Shown here in pieces: positions 1-7,296 of a stretch of DNA of 33,245 nucleotides; position 1 is the stretch's first letter; the number at the start of each line of letters is the position of its first letter. The notes under the pieces are model-generated. The model searched no databases and had not been told where the DNA came from. It saw only the letters and a program-made list of their open reading frames with translations. Source of the DNA: Fibrobacteria bacterium (GTDB lineage Bacteria > Fibrobacterota > Fibrobacteria > UBA11236); NCBI GenBank assembly GCA_021155885.1, contig JAJNBB010000024.1, positions 1-33,245 of the forward strand, given 5' to 3'. Position numbers and translations under genes: made by a program.

Positions 1-534
1 AGCCTGACCACGCTCGCTATCGGGGACATCCGGATTTCCCCGGACCGCAAGCGCGTCTACCTGCCGCTCACCGGCCTCACGGCCCGGACGGGCACGCAGC
101 AGCGCATCGTCGAGATCACGCTGAACGCGGGCCTGAAGTCGGCCGCGAACGCCGCCTCCTGGAACGCCAAGGCCTACTACACCCTCAACGCCATTTCGAA
201 CACGCAGCCCTTCGACACCACGCCGGGCGTGGTCAGCGATCCCGTGTTCCCTCCGCTCGCGGACGCGACGCCCATCCGGCCGGAAACCGCCGCGAGCCTT
301 CCGGTTCCCGGCCTGCATTGGAAGATCCAGGGGTCCACCCTGAAGGTCGAGGCGTCCTTCCGGGGCGCCCATGAAATGCGGCTGATGGATTTAAGCGGCA
401 GGATCCTCGCCGCCGCCTCGGGACGCGGCGGCGAAGCGCACCGGTTTTCCCTGGACGGCCTGCGCGGCAAGCTCGTGCTGTTGCAGGCCCGCGGCGAAGG
501 GGTGACCGTGAGCCGGACGGTGATGCTTCCCTAA
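1..534 (+). CDS. C-terminal part of a secreted protein with a T9SS-like sorting domain (5' truncated)
   Basis: The reading frame is open from the first base, so the start lies upstream; 177 residues are visible. The last 75 or so residues (from about GLHWKIQG) form a small beta-rich domain with the pattern L-x-D-L-S-G-R, a glycine/serine-rich turn, then LDGLRGK-LVLLQA and a final SRTVMLP. This is the usual plan of C-terminal sorting domains on proteins exported by type IX secretion in Bacteroidota and Fibrobacterota. The part before it is repeat-like, with acidic and Pro/Ala-rich stretches, and I do not recognise an enzyme in it. The likely fate is export to the cell surface or medium. A terminator follows directly. 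The sorting-domain call rests on pattern only and the function of the missing part is unknown. Confidence 0.6.
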   Translation, partial: SLTTLAIGDIRISPDRKRVYLPLTGLTARTGTQQRIVEITLNAGLKSAANAASWNAKAYYTLNAISNTQPFDTTPGVVSDPVFPPLADATPIRPETAASLPVPGLHWKIQGSTLKVEASFRGAHEMRLMDLSGRILAAASGRGGEAHRFSLDGLRGKLVLLQARGEGVTVSRTVMLP

Positions 535-543
535 AACCGGACG

Positions 544-588
544 CGACAAAAAAAAGGCGGATCCTTTCGGACCCGCCTTTTTTTGTCG
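544..588. terminator. Bidirectional intrinsic terminator
   Basis: An A8 run (548-555) leads into a GC stem, GGCGG..CC (556-564) pairing with GG..CCGCC (569-577) around loop TTTC, followed by T7 (578-584). CGAC and GTCG extend the stem on the outside. The T run serves the plus-strand gene ending at 534, and the A run reads as U in transcripts of the minus-strand gene ending at 603. It therefore separates two convergent genes in both directions. Confidence 0.9.
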
Positions 589-602
589 AAACCGAGAAGC
601 GC

Positions 603-2096
603 CTACGCAGACACGGCCGCGGCCGCGGCCTTGGCCTTCTCGCGTTCGGCGGCCTTATACTCCTTCAGTTGCGTGAACTCCGGCATCGCCTTGTAGTACT
701 CGTCCAGCGGGAAGCATCCCGATTTCATGCCGTTGCGCGGGGCCGTGGTGCAATCCGAGAACGTGCGGCAGATCTTGCCGGTCTTGATCGCGCCGTCCTT
801 GAGCGAATCGGCGACGATGCCGGGGTAGGAGAGCATCATGCGGCCGATGCCGAGGATGTCGGTCCAGCCCTGGCGCACGAGCGCCTGCCCGACCTGGGGG
901 AGAAACTCCTGCAGGTAGGTCAGGCCGGAGCTGACCAGCGGCATGTCGGGAACGGCCTTCTTCAGTTGACGCACGATGCCGGCCTGGCGCGCCACACCGA
1001 CGATCGGATCCTCGGGAGGCTGATAGCCGTCCGAGGGCGGGGAACTGGCGGGACGCTGGATGTGAGGGTTATAGTAAGGCGAGCCGCACGAAGCATTGAC
1101 GACCGAGACGCCCCATTCCTTCAGCATCTTGAGGTACCGGATCGGTTCCGTGAGATCGGCCTCGATCGGGTTGTCCGGGTTGGTGCCGAAGGCGTATTTG
1201 TACGGCAGCAAGTCCTTGAACTCCTCGGGCACGCCCGTGGCGGAGCCGCTTCCATCCTGCGGGCCCTTCTTGAAGGGAACCCAGTCGAAGGTCGAAAGAC
1301 GAACGCCGAGGATGAGTTTGGGGGCCGCCTGCCGGACGCCCTCGATGACCTCGCGGGCGAAGCGGGAGCGCTCTTCGAGCGATTCTCCGCCGTAAAGGCC
1401 CTTGCGGGTGAAGGCCGACAGGAACTCGTGCATGAGGTACCCGTGGCATTGCTTGATGTCGACGAAGGGCACGCCGGATTTTTCGGCGAGCACGGCCGCG
1501 TTCACATAGTCCTCGATCAGGCGCTTGACGTCGTCGTCGGAGAGGATATGGGAGCCCGGCTCCAGCGGGTACTTTTTGTTGAGGATCGGGTGCGTGTAGG
1601 CGACGGAAGGCTCGAATTTCGTTTTGGCATTGGGACGGGAAAACCGGCCCGAGTGCGTAAGCTGGTAACCCCACAAGACGTCATCGGAAGTTCCCATCAC
1701 CCGCGCGTGCGCGTCGAGGGCGCGCTGGGCGGCCTCGCGGATGAGCGGGGCGTTCTCGGCGTTGAGCACGAGCTGGTTCGGGTTGGCGCGGCCGTCATGC
1801 CGGACGGCCATGGCCTCGAAACCCCAGATCAGCTTGGCGCCCGATTCCCCGAAGCGTTCCCAGCGACGGATCAGGTCGGGAGTCGGCTTGCCGTCGGCCG
1901 TCGTGTCCCAGCCTTCCATCGGATGCACCGCGTAGCGGTTTCCCACCTTGAATCCCCCGATGTCGATCGGGGCGGCGAGGGGGGACTCGGGCGCCTTTTC
2001 GATCGCGTCTTCGATGGGCAATTCAATGTTCAAGGCCGTCATTCTCTCGCGAAAATTGGCGGCGTTCTTGAGGAGCGGGATTTTTTTGATTTCCAT
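603..2096 (-). CDS. NADH:flavin oxidoreductase, Old Yellow Enzyme family
   Basis: A 497-residue FMN-dependent TIM-barrel protein. Visible OYE-type motifs are VHPMEGWD near the first strand, WGYQLTHSGRFSRP (flavin/substrate pocket with the QLTHSGR element), DIKQCHGYLMHEFLS (the family's HGYL..xFLS with the presumed proton-donor Tyr), and a C-terminal CRTFSDCTTAPRNGMKSGC stretch whose spaced cysteines recur in one OYE branch. There is no C-terminal NADPH/FAD domain as in 2,4-dienoyl-CoA reductase, so it is a single-domain reductase. I chose the ATG at 2096 because AGGA lies just upstream; the ATG at 2129 sits against a TATAAT-like -10 and has no ribosome site. It is divergent from the uronate operon and probably part of that locus. 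Substrate unknown; an activated C=C or a sugar-derived enone is plausible. Confidence 0.85.
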   Translation of the reverse strand: MEIKKIPLLKNAANFRERMTALNIELPIEDAIEKAPESPLAAPIDIGGFKVGNRYAVHPMEGWDTTADGKPTPDLIRRWERFGESGAKLIWGFEAMAVRHDGRANPNQLVLNAENAPLIREAAQRALDAHARVMGTSDDVLWGYQLTHSGRFSRPNAKTKFEPSVAYTHPILNKKYPLEPGSHILSDDDVKRLIEDYVNAAVLAEKSGVPFVDIKQCHGYLMHEFLSAFTRKGLYGGESLEERSRFAREVIEGVRQAAPKLILGVRLSTFDWVPFKKGPQDGSGSATGVPEEFKDLLPYKYAFGTNPDNPIEADLTEPIRYLKMLKEWGVSVVNASCGSPYYNPHIQRPASSPPSDGYQPPEDPIVGVARQAGIVRQLKKAVPDMPLVSSGLTYLQEFLPQVGQALVRQGWTDILGIGRMMLSYPGIVADSLKDGAIKTGKICRTFSDCTTAPRNGMKSGCFPLDEYYKAMPEFTQLKEYKAAEREKAKAAAAAVSA

Positions 2097-2376
2097 GAGA
2101 TTCCTGTTGCGTAAGTCTCTTTTCCGCATATATTATATCATGAAAGAAATAAATCCGCACAGGATTTCCGTGGAACCATGAAAATACCGGTTCAAAATTC
2201 TCTAAAATCGCACCCCGGATCCGAAAACATTTTGGGGACGATCGGTTTTTTTTCTCCCGCGGTCCGGGAGCGACTTTCGGCGGCTTCCCGGGTCTTCCCG
2301 CGGACGGCCCTTCGCCGTCCGGTCCGGCCCGTCATGAATCCCCAAACCCCCATACTTTCCTAACCGGGAGGCTTTC
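2097..2376. promoter_or_regulatory. Divergent intergenic region between the flavoprotein gene and the transporter operon
   Basis: This gap must hold start signals for both directions. On the minus strand TATAAT (2132-2137) lies about 29 bases before the ATG at 2096 once a start site is allowed for; no good -35 is visible. On the plus strand a perfect 8-bp stem (2301-2308 with 2314-2321, loop CCTTC) lies in the leader of the transporter gene, and CTCCCG/CGGGAG forms another short stem near 2252-2268. A clear plus-strand promoter was not found. It is a natural place for the operator of the XRE-cupin regulator encoded at 3791, but no convincing palindrome stands out. Confidence 0.4.
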
Positions 2377-3696
2377 GTGAGTGCAGCCCCTTCTTCAACC
2401 CCCACGGCCTTGAATAGAGCCAAATGGCTCGCGCTCACCGCGGCATTTCTGGGATGGATGTTCGACGGCCTCGAGATGGGGCTGTTCCCCCTGGTGGCCC
2501 GCCCGGCGATGATGGAACTCATGGGCCCGGACGCCATGTCGAACTTCGGGACCTGGATGTCGATCATCATCGCCATGTTCCTCGTGGGCGCCGCACTGGG
2601 CGGCGTTTTGTTTGGATGGCTGGGCGACAAGATCGGCCGCACGCGCGCCATGGTCTGGAGCGTGCTGGCCTACTCCCTGTTTTCGGGCCTGTGCGCCTTC
2701 GCGACGGAGCCCTGGCACATCGCCGGCCTGCGCTTCCTCGCGGCGCTGGGCATGGGCGGCGAATGGGCGCTCGGCGTGGCGCTCGTGATGGAGATCTGGC
2801 CGGGCAAGTCCCGCCCCCTGATGGCGGGCGTGATCGGGGCCGCGGCCAACGTCGGCTTCCTGACGGTGGCCCTCATGTCTCTCGCGCTCACCAGCATCAT
2901 CGCCTCGGTCGGCGTGTTTTTGCACGCCGTCCTGCCCGCCTCGGCCGCCGACGCGCTGTTGGCCAACGGAAGCTGGCGCATGCTCTTCCTGCTGGGCGCC
3001 CTTCCGGCGTTCCTGACGCTGTTCATCCGCATCTTCGTCCCCGAATCCGAGAAATGGCACGCCGCCGTGGAGGTCTCGAAGATCGGCCCGAAGGTCGGCG
3101 ACCTCTTCAAGGGAAAACTCCTCGGCAAGACGATCATCGGTTCGTGCCTGGGCGCCGTCGCCCTGCTCGGAACCTGGGGATCGGTGCAGTGGATCCCCTC
3201 GTGGGGCCACAAGCTCGCGAACGGAGCCCCCGGCGCGCGCGAAACCCTGCAGATCTGGTCCGCGATCGGCGCGATCGTCTTCTCCATCCTGGTGGCGCTC
3301 ATCGCGGAGAAACTGAACCGCCGCCGCACGTACTTCTTCCTCTGCCTCGTCACCGTGATCGCCTGCGCCATCCTCTTCCGCGTTCCCATGGAATACGGCA
3401 CGGGCCTCTTCTTCTGGACGTTCCTGGTGGGCGGGCTTTCGGCCGGCTTCTACGGCTGGCTGCCCCTGTACCTGCCCGAGCTGTTCCCGACGCGCCTGCG
3501 GGCCACGGGCTCCGGGTTTACGTTCAACATCGGCCGCGTGCTCGCGGCGGGCGGGACGCTCGGCGCGGGCGCCCTGTTGAACGCCTTCAACGAGGATTAC
3601 GCCCGCATGTGCGCGGTGATCAGCCTGGTCTATGTGGTCGGCATGGTCATCATCTGGTTCGGCCCTGAAACGAAGGGCAAGGCGCTCCCCGAGTAA
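2377..3696 (+). CDS. MFS transporter, probable sugar-acid:H+ symporter
   Basis: A 439-residue integral membrane protein with about 12 hydrophobic segments. It starts MFDGLEMGLFPLV after the first helix and carries the MFS loop 2-3 signature GWLGDKIGRTRAM (G-x3-D-x2-GR-x-R). GGEWALGVALVMEIW in the fourth helix region and the late LPELFPTRLRATGSG motif are typical of the sialate/organic-acid/benzoate branches of MFS. The start is GTG at 2377 with GGGAG about seven bases before it. It opens a co-directional run with the regulator, hydrolase, dehydrogenase, aldolase and kinase, so it likely imports an acidic mono- or disaccharide for them. The substrate cannot be read from sequence. Confidence 0.85.
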   Translation: MSAAPSSTPTALNRAKWLALTAAFLGWMFDGLEMGLFPLVARPAMMELMGPDAMSNFGTWMSIIIAMFLVGAALGGVLFGWLGDKIGRTRAMVWSVLAYSLFSGLCAFATEPWHIAGLRFLAALGMGGEWALGVALVMEIWPGKSRPLMAGVIGAAANVGFLTVALMSLALTSIIASVGVFLHAVLPASAADALLANGSWRMLFLLGALPAFLTLFIRIFVPESEKWHAAVEVSKIGPKVGDLFKGKLLGKTIIGSCLGAVALLGTWGSVQWIPSWGHKLANGAPGARETLQIWSAIGAIVFSILVALIAEKLNRRRTYFFLCLVTVIACAILFRVPMEYGTGLFFWTFLVGGLSAGFYGWLPLYLPELFPTRLRATGSGFTFNIGRVLAAGGTLGAGALLNAFNEDYARMCAVISLVYVVGMVIIWFGPETKGKALPE

Positions 3697-3790
3697 CCGG
3701 GGAGGAAGGAAGGCCGCCGCGAACGCTGATGGAGCGCGCGGCGGAATCAGAACGCCGCCGGCACCCGGCGGCTCACACACGGGAGGTCCC

Positions 3791-4321
3791 ATGGCTTCGG
3801 GACATTATAATTTCACCATCCTCCGCAACCTGCGCAAGACGCAGGGGTATACGATCGCGGACGTCGCCCAGAACTCGGGCATTTCCACGGCCGTGATTTC
3901 CCGCATCGAGCGCAACCAGGCCATGCCCGAGCTCGAGACGCTGGCCCGCCTTTCGAAGGTCTTCGGCATCTCGGCCACCGACCTGCTCGGCCTCGCCGAG
4001 AACCGCACCGCGCGCGTGGTGAGCGAACAGGAGTACAACTCCGGCGGCTTCCACTTCGTGAACGTGCATTTCCTAGACCTGCAGATTTTCATCGGCACGG
4101 CGCCGGCGAACTCCACCGTGAACCGGCCCGAGATCCACCACAACGACACCGAGACATGCTGGGTCCTCGAGGGAAGCATCGAGCTCAAGGTCGGCACCGA
4201 CAAGTACATCCTCAAGGCGGGCGACGCCATCCAGTTCGACGCCATGCTGGAGCACGAATACCGCTCGCTCGAGGAATGCAAACTGATGCTCCTGCATCTT
4301 CACAAGGGAAAAAGGATTTAA
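3791..4321 (+). CDS. XRE-family regulator with C-terminal cupin sensor domain
   Basis: A 176-residue protein. Residues about 8-65 form an XRE/Cro helix-turn-helix (LRNLRKTQGYTIADVAQ, then SGISTAVISRIERN as the recognition part, and PELETLARLSKVFGI). Residues about 100-172 form a cupin (IHHNDTETCWVLEGSIEL, then LKAGDAIQFDAMLEHEYRS), the usual ligand-binding partner in this regulator type. The ATG at 3791 has GGGAGGT upstream; an in-frame ATG at 3632 lies inside the transporter gene and is rejected. It sits between transporter and hydrolase, only six bases before the latter, and so probably controls its own operon in response to a sugar-acid intermediate. Repressor or activator cannot be decided. 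Confidence 0.88.
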   Translation: MASGHYNFTILRNLRKTQGYTIADVAQNSGISTAVISRIERNQAMPELETLARLSKVFGISATDLLGLAENRTARVVSEQEYNSGGFHFVNVHFLDLQIFIGTAPANSTVNRPEIHHNDTETCWVLEGSIELKVGTDKYILKAGDAIQFDAMLEHEYRSLEECKLMLLHLHKGKRI

Positions 4322-4327
4322 CACGCG

Positions 4328-5707
4328 ATGAAAGTTCGCCCCGACCTCAAGCCATCCAGCCTCTCCGCCAAGCTCGCCCGCATGTGGGCCCTGTCCGCCG
4401 TCAAGATCCGCTCCCTCGAAAAAAGCTGCCCTCCCGGTTCGGGAGCGCCCGTCTTCACCGTCAAGGGCAAGTACACGGCCCGCGGCTGGACCGAGTGGAC
4501 GCAGGGCTTTCAGTATGGCTCCGCCGCCCTGCAGTTCGACGCCACCGGCGAGCAGGAGTTTCTCGAGCTGTGCCGCGACCGGACCCTGAACGTCATGGCC
4601 TCGCACCTCACCCACGTCGGGGTGCACGATCACGGCTTCAACAACGTCAGCACCTACGGCAGCCTCTGGCGGCTGGCCCGCGAAGGGCGCTTCGAAGCCC
4701 CGGCCTACGAGGTCCGCTTCTATGAGCTGGCCCTCAAGGCCTCCGGCGCGGTCCAGGCCGCGCGCTGGACGCCCATGGAGACCGGCGGGTACATCTATTC
4801 GTTCAACGGCCCGCACTCCCTGTTCGTCGACACCATCCGGTCGCTGCGCGCCCTCGCCCTCTCGCACAAGTTCGGCCACTTGCTGATGGGGGAGAAGGAC
4901 GCGAAGATTTCGCTGCTCGGCCGCCTGATCGACCACGCCCACGCCACCGCGAAGTACGCGGTCTGGTACGGCGAGGGGCGCGACACCTATGACGTGCGCG
5001 GACGCACGGCCCACGAGAGCGTGTTCAACACCAACGACGGCAGCTACCGCTGCCCCAATTCGCAGCAGGGGTTCTCGCCGTTCACCACGTGGACGCGCGG
5101 CCAAGCCTGGGCCATGTTGGGCTTCGCCGAGGAGCTCGAGTTTCTCGCCACGATTTCCGACGCCGAACTCGAGCCGTTCGGGGGCCGCGAGGCCGTCCTG
5201 GCGCCGATGCTGAAGGCCGCCAAGGCCACCTGCGACTATTGGATCGAGGATACCCCTCTCGACGGCGTGCCCTATTGGGACAACGGCGCGCCCTTGCTGC
5301 ACAAGCTCGGGGACACGCGCTCCAAGCCCGCCGACCCGTTCAACGACTTCGAGCCGGTGGACAGTTCGGCCGCGGCGATCGCCTGCCAGGGCTTGATCCG
5401 CCTTGGGCAATACCTCGAAGGCAAGGACCCGAAGGCTTCGGAATACGTGCAGGCGGGCCTCACCGTGCTGGATCGGCTCCTGGAAGAACCGTACCTCGGC
5501 ACCGATGAAAAGCACGAGGGGTTGCTGCTGCATTCCATCTACCATCAGCCCAACGGCTGGGACCACGTTCCCGCCGGCAGGAAGATCGCTTCGGGCGAGG
5601 CTTGCCAATGGGGCGATTACCACCTGCGCGAGGCCGCCCTGCTGGTGCAGCGCATGGCCGAGGGCAAGCCGTACTATACGTTCTTCGGCGCCGAAGGCAA
5701 GAAATGA
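4328..5707 (+). CDS. GH88-like unsaturated uronyl hydrolase, divergent
   Basis: A 459-residue protein with no signal peptide, hence cytoplasmic. GH88/GH105 hallmarks appear in order: HDHGF (Asp101, matching the first catalytic-site Asp of unsaturated glucuronyl hydrolases), PHSLFVDTIRSL (Asp168, matching the second), FNTNDGSYRCP, TWTRGQAWAMLGFAEELEF (usual TWARGQAWa), VDSSAAAIACQGL, and GEACQWGDYHLREAAL near the end. The family removes a 4,5-unsaturated uronic acid from the non-reducing end of oligosaccharides made by polysaccharide lyases. It is longer than most members (about 380-400) and has Arg-Cys where GST-x-His is usual, so substrate preference may differ. Its stop overlaps the ATG of the next gene (ATGA), implying translational coupling. 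Confidence 0.82.
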   Translation: MKVRPDLKPSSLSAKLARMWALSAVKIRSLEKSCPPGSGAPVFTVKGKYTARGWTEWTQGFQYGSAALQFDATGEQEFLELCRDRTLNVMASHLTHVGVHDHGFNNVSTYGSLWRLAREGRFEAPAYEVRFYELALKASGAVQAARWTPMETGGYIYSFNGPHSLFVDTIRSLRALALSHKFGHLLMGEKDAKISLLGRLIDHAHATAKYAVWYGEGRDTYDVRGRTAHESVFNTNDGSYRCPNSQQGFSPFTTWTRGQAWAMLGFAEELEFLATISDAELEPFGGREAVLAPMLKAAKATCDYWIEDTPLDGVPYWDNGAPLLHKLGDTRSKPADPFNDFEPVDSSAAAIACQGLIRLGQYLEGKDPKASEYVQAGLTVLDRLLEEPYLGTDEKHEGLLLHSIYHQPNGWDHVPAGRKIASGEACQWGDYHLREAALLVQRMAEGKPYYTFFGAEGKK

Positions 5708-6477
5708 AAAAACGAGTCGCATTGGTCACCGGCGGCACGCGCGGCATCGGGCTGGGCGTCGCCGCGGCGCTCGGCAAGGAAGGCTTCAACCTGTGCGTGT
5801 GCGGGCTGCGTCCGGCGGAAGCGGCGGAGGAGTCCCTCGCCAGGCTGCGCGCCACGGGAGCCGAGGTACTGTACGTGCGTGCCGACATCGGCTCGAAGCC
5901 CGATCGCGACAATCTGCTGCGGGAGATCGAGGCGCATTACGGCGCGTTGCACGTGCTGGTGAACAACGCGGGCGTCGCCCCCGACGTGCGCGCCGACATC
6001 CTGGATGCGGGCGAGGAAAGCTTCGAGCGCCTGATGCGCATCAACCTGCAGGGACCCTACTTTCTCACGCAGGGCGCCGCGAACTTCATGGCCCGCCAGA
6101 AGAAAGCGGACGCCGCCTTCGCCGGCGCGATCATCAACGTCACTTCCGTGTCGGCCGAGGTGGCTTCGGTCAACCGGGGCGACTATTGCGTGAGCAAGGC
6201 CGGGCTCGCCATGGCGAGCAAGCTGTTCGCCGCGCGCATGGGCGAGTTCGGCGTTCCCGTCTACGAGGTGCGGCCGGGCATCATCGCCACCGACATGACC
6301 TCGGGCGTGACCGGCAAGTACGACGCGCTGATCGCCAACGGCCTTTTGGTCGATCCCCGCTGGGGAACCCCCGAGGACATCGGCCGCGTCGTCGCCGCGC
6401 TCGCGCGCGGGGACATGCCCTACGGCACGGGGTCGGTCCTGCACGTGGACGGTGGGTTGACGTTGCAGAGACTGTGA
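5704..6477 (+). CDS. SDR-family NAD(P)-dependent oxidoreductase, probable 4-deoxy-uronate or KDG dehydrogenase
   Basis: A 257-residue classical short-chain dehydrogenase. Cofactor motif TGGTRGIG (residues 9-16), NNAG (87-90), catalytic Ser148 in NVTSVS, and Tyr161-x3-Lys165 in YCVSKAG are all present, as is the C-terminal GTGSVLHVDGG. By sequence style it belongs to the branch often named 3-ketoacyl-ACP reductase, but the context argues for a carbohydrate role. It starts inside the hydrolase stop codon and precedes eda and a KDG-type kinase, so reduction of 4-deoxy-5-hexoseulose uronate to KDG, or a KduD-like step, fits. The fatty-acid name is probably a homology artefact. The frame extends upstream but ATG 5704 fits the Rossmann start. 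Confidence 0.8.
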   Translation: MKKRVALVTGGTRGIGLGVAAALGKEGFNLCVCGLRPAEAAEESLARLRATGAEVLYVRADIGSKPDRDNLLREIEAHYGALHVLVNNAGVAPDVRADILDAGEESFERLMRINLQGPYFLTQGAANFMARQKKADAAFAGAIINVTSVSAEVASVNRGDYCVSKAGLAMASKLFAARMGEFGVPVYEVRPGIIATDMTSGVTGKYDALIANGLLVDPRWGTPEDIGRVVAALARGDMPYGTGSVLHVDGGLTLQRL

Positions 6478-6482
6478 AAAAC

Positions 6483-6584
6483 GGGTTGTTGGTTGTTAGT
6501 TGTTGGTTGTTGGACCGGCGGGGAAGATGCCGGGCCAGCGTTCCGGTGGCTCGCCAACAACGAACAACCAACAACTGACAACCC
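6483..6584. repeat. Large imperfect inverted repeat of GTTGTTGG type (copy A)
   Basis: The left arm is 6483-6513 and the right arm 6554-6584; 27 of 31 positions pair, around a 40-base GC-rich centre. The arms are built of GTTGTTGG and AACAACCA words unlike the surrounding codons. A T6 run (6596-6601) follows the right arm, and eda starts at 6603. The element fills nearly the whole gap between the SDR gene and eda. It could act as a partial terminator or mRNA-end stabiliser. A second copy lies at 24437-24537. Confidence 0.85.
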
Positions 6585-6602
6585 TCCGCACGGGCTTTTT
6601 TC

Positions 6603-7244
6603 ATGACTACCAACATCTTCGACACCATCGGTAAAATCGGCCTCATGCCCGTCATCGTGGTGGAACGCGAGGAAGACGCGGTTCCCCTGGCCGAGGCGCT
6701 TATCGAGGGCGGCCTGCCGCTTGCCGAGGTCACCTTTCGCACCGCCGCCGCCGCCAAGGTGATCGCCGCGATGGCGAAGGTTCCCGGCCTTTGCCTCGGC
6801 GCGGGCACCGTGATGAAGCCGGAGCAGGTCGACCAAGCGATGGACCTCGGCGCGCAATTCGCGCTCGCGCCCAACTTCAACGCGAAGACGGCCGAACACG
6901 CCCAGAAGAAAAACTTCCCCTTCGTGCCCGGAATCCTCTCGCCGACCGAAATGGGCAACGCGCTGGAGGCGGGTTTCTCCGTGCAGAAATTCTTCCCCGC
7001 CGAGCCGGCGGGCGGCGCGCCCTTCCTCAAGGCCGTCTCCGCGCCCGTCAAGGGAATACGCTTCATCCCCACGGGATCGATCGACCTCGCGCGCCTGCCC
7101 TCCTATCTGGAGATCTCCTCCGTGCTCGCCGTGGGCGGCTCGTGGATGGTGGCCCCGAAGCTGATCCAGGAAAAGAAATGGTCCGAAATCACCCGCCTCG
7201 CCCGCGAGGCGGTGGCGATCGTGAATCAAATCAGGGCATCGTAA
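6603..7244 (+). CDS. eda: 2-dehydro-3-deoxy-6-phosphogluconate (KDPG) aldolase
   Basis: A 213-residue class I aldolase cleaving KDPG to pyruvate and glyceraldehyde-3-phosphate. The Schiff-base lysine is Lys129 in FSVQKFFPAE; Glu42 and Arg46 in AEVTFRT match the catalytic Glu and the binding Arg of the family. GAGTV, LAPNF, VPGILSPTEMGNALEAG and PTGSI are the other conserved phosphate- and substrate-site strands. Length is normal. The start directly follows a T-run and the inverted repeat at 6483-6584, leaving no clear Shine-Dalgarno. Homology at the N-terminus supports ATG 6603 all the same. It is the last step of the locus and works with the kinase encoded next. Confidence 0.95.
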   Translation: MTTNIFDTIGKIGLMPVIVVEREEDAVPLAEALIEGGLPLAEVTFRTAAAAKVIAAMAKVPGLCLGAGTVMKPEQVDQAMDLGAQFALAPNFNAKTAEHAQKKNFPFVPGILSPTEMGNALEAGFSVQKFFPAEPAGGAPFLKAVSAPVKGIRFIPTGSIDLARLPSYLEISSVLAVGGSWMVAPKLIQEKKWSEITRLAREAVAIVNQIRAS

Positions 7245-7265
7245 GGGCGCGATTTAATCGCGCCC
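7245..7265. repeat. Perfect 10-bp palindrome with single-base centre
   Basis: Immediately after the eda stop codon, GGGCGCGATT, a central T, and AATCGCGCCC form a perfect stem. No T-run follows, so it is not an ordinary terminator. It lies in the 52-base gap between eda and the kinase gene, where such a stem may set relative mRNA levels. It could also belong to a dispersed palindrome family; no second copy was seen in this window. Confidence 0.75.
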
Positions 7266-7296
7266 GTCCACGATCGCCCGAAGCACCGAGGAATCC

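Noticed and set aside
669-2114. A 481-codon plus-strand frame across the flavoprotein gene
   Set aside because: It is the antisense shadow of a clear OYE-family protein and has shadow-type composition (Arg, Gly, Ala, His, Val) with no motif.
2097-2129. Upstream ATG for the flavoprotein (MRKRDLRNRNL extension)
   Set aside because: It lies five bases from the TATAAT-like -10, so it would precede or touch the transcription start. The ATG at 2096 has AGGA at good spacing.
2250-2270. Terminator at CTCCCG-CGGTC-CGGGAG next to an eight-T run
   Set aside because: The T-run precedes the stem on the plus strand and reads as A on the minus strand, so neither direction has the stem-then-U order.
5704-6477. 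Naming the SDR gene fabG
   Set aside because: Homology alone suggests 3-ketoacyl-ACP reductase, but it is embedded and translationally coupled in a sugar-acid operon with no fatty-acid gene nearby.
6478-6600. Possible small protein from the GTTGTTGG element (reads such as LVVSCWLL and NQQLTTNN)
   Set aside because: The same low-complexity peptides arise from any copy of the repeat in any frame. The structure conserved is the inverted repeat, not a codon pattern.
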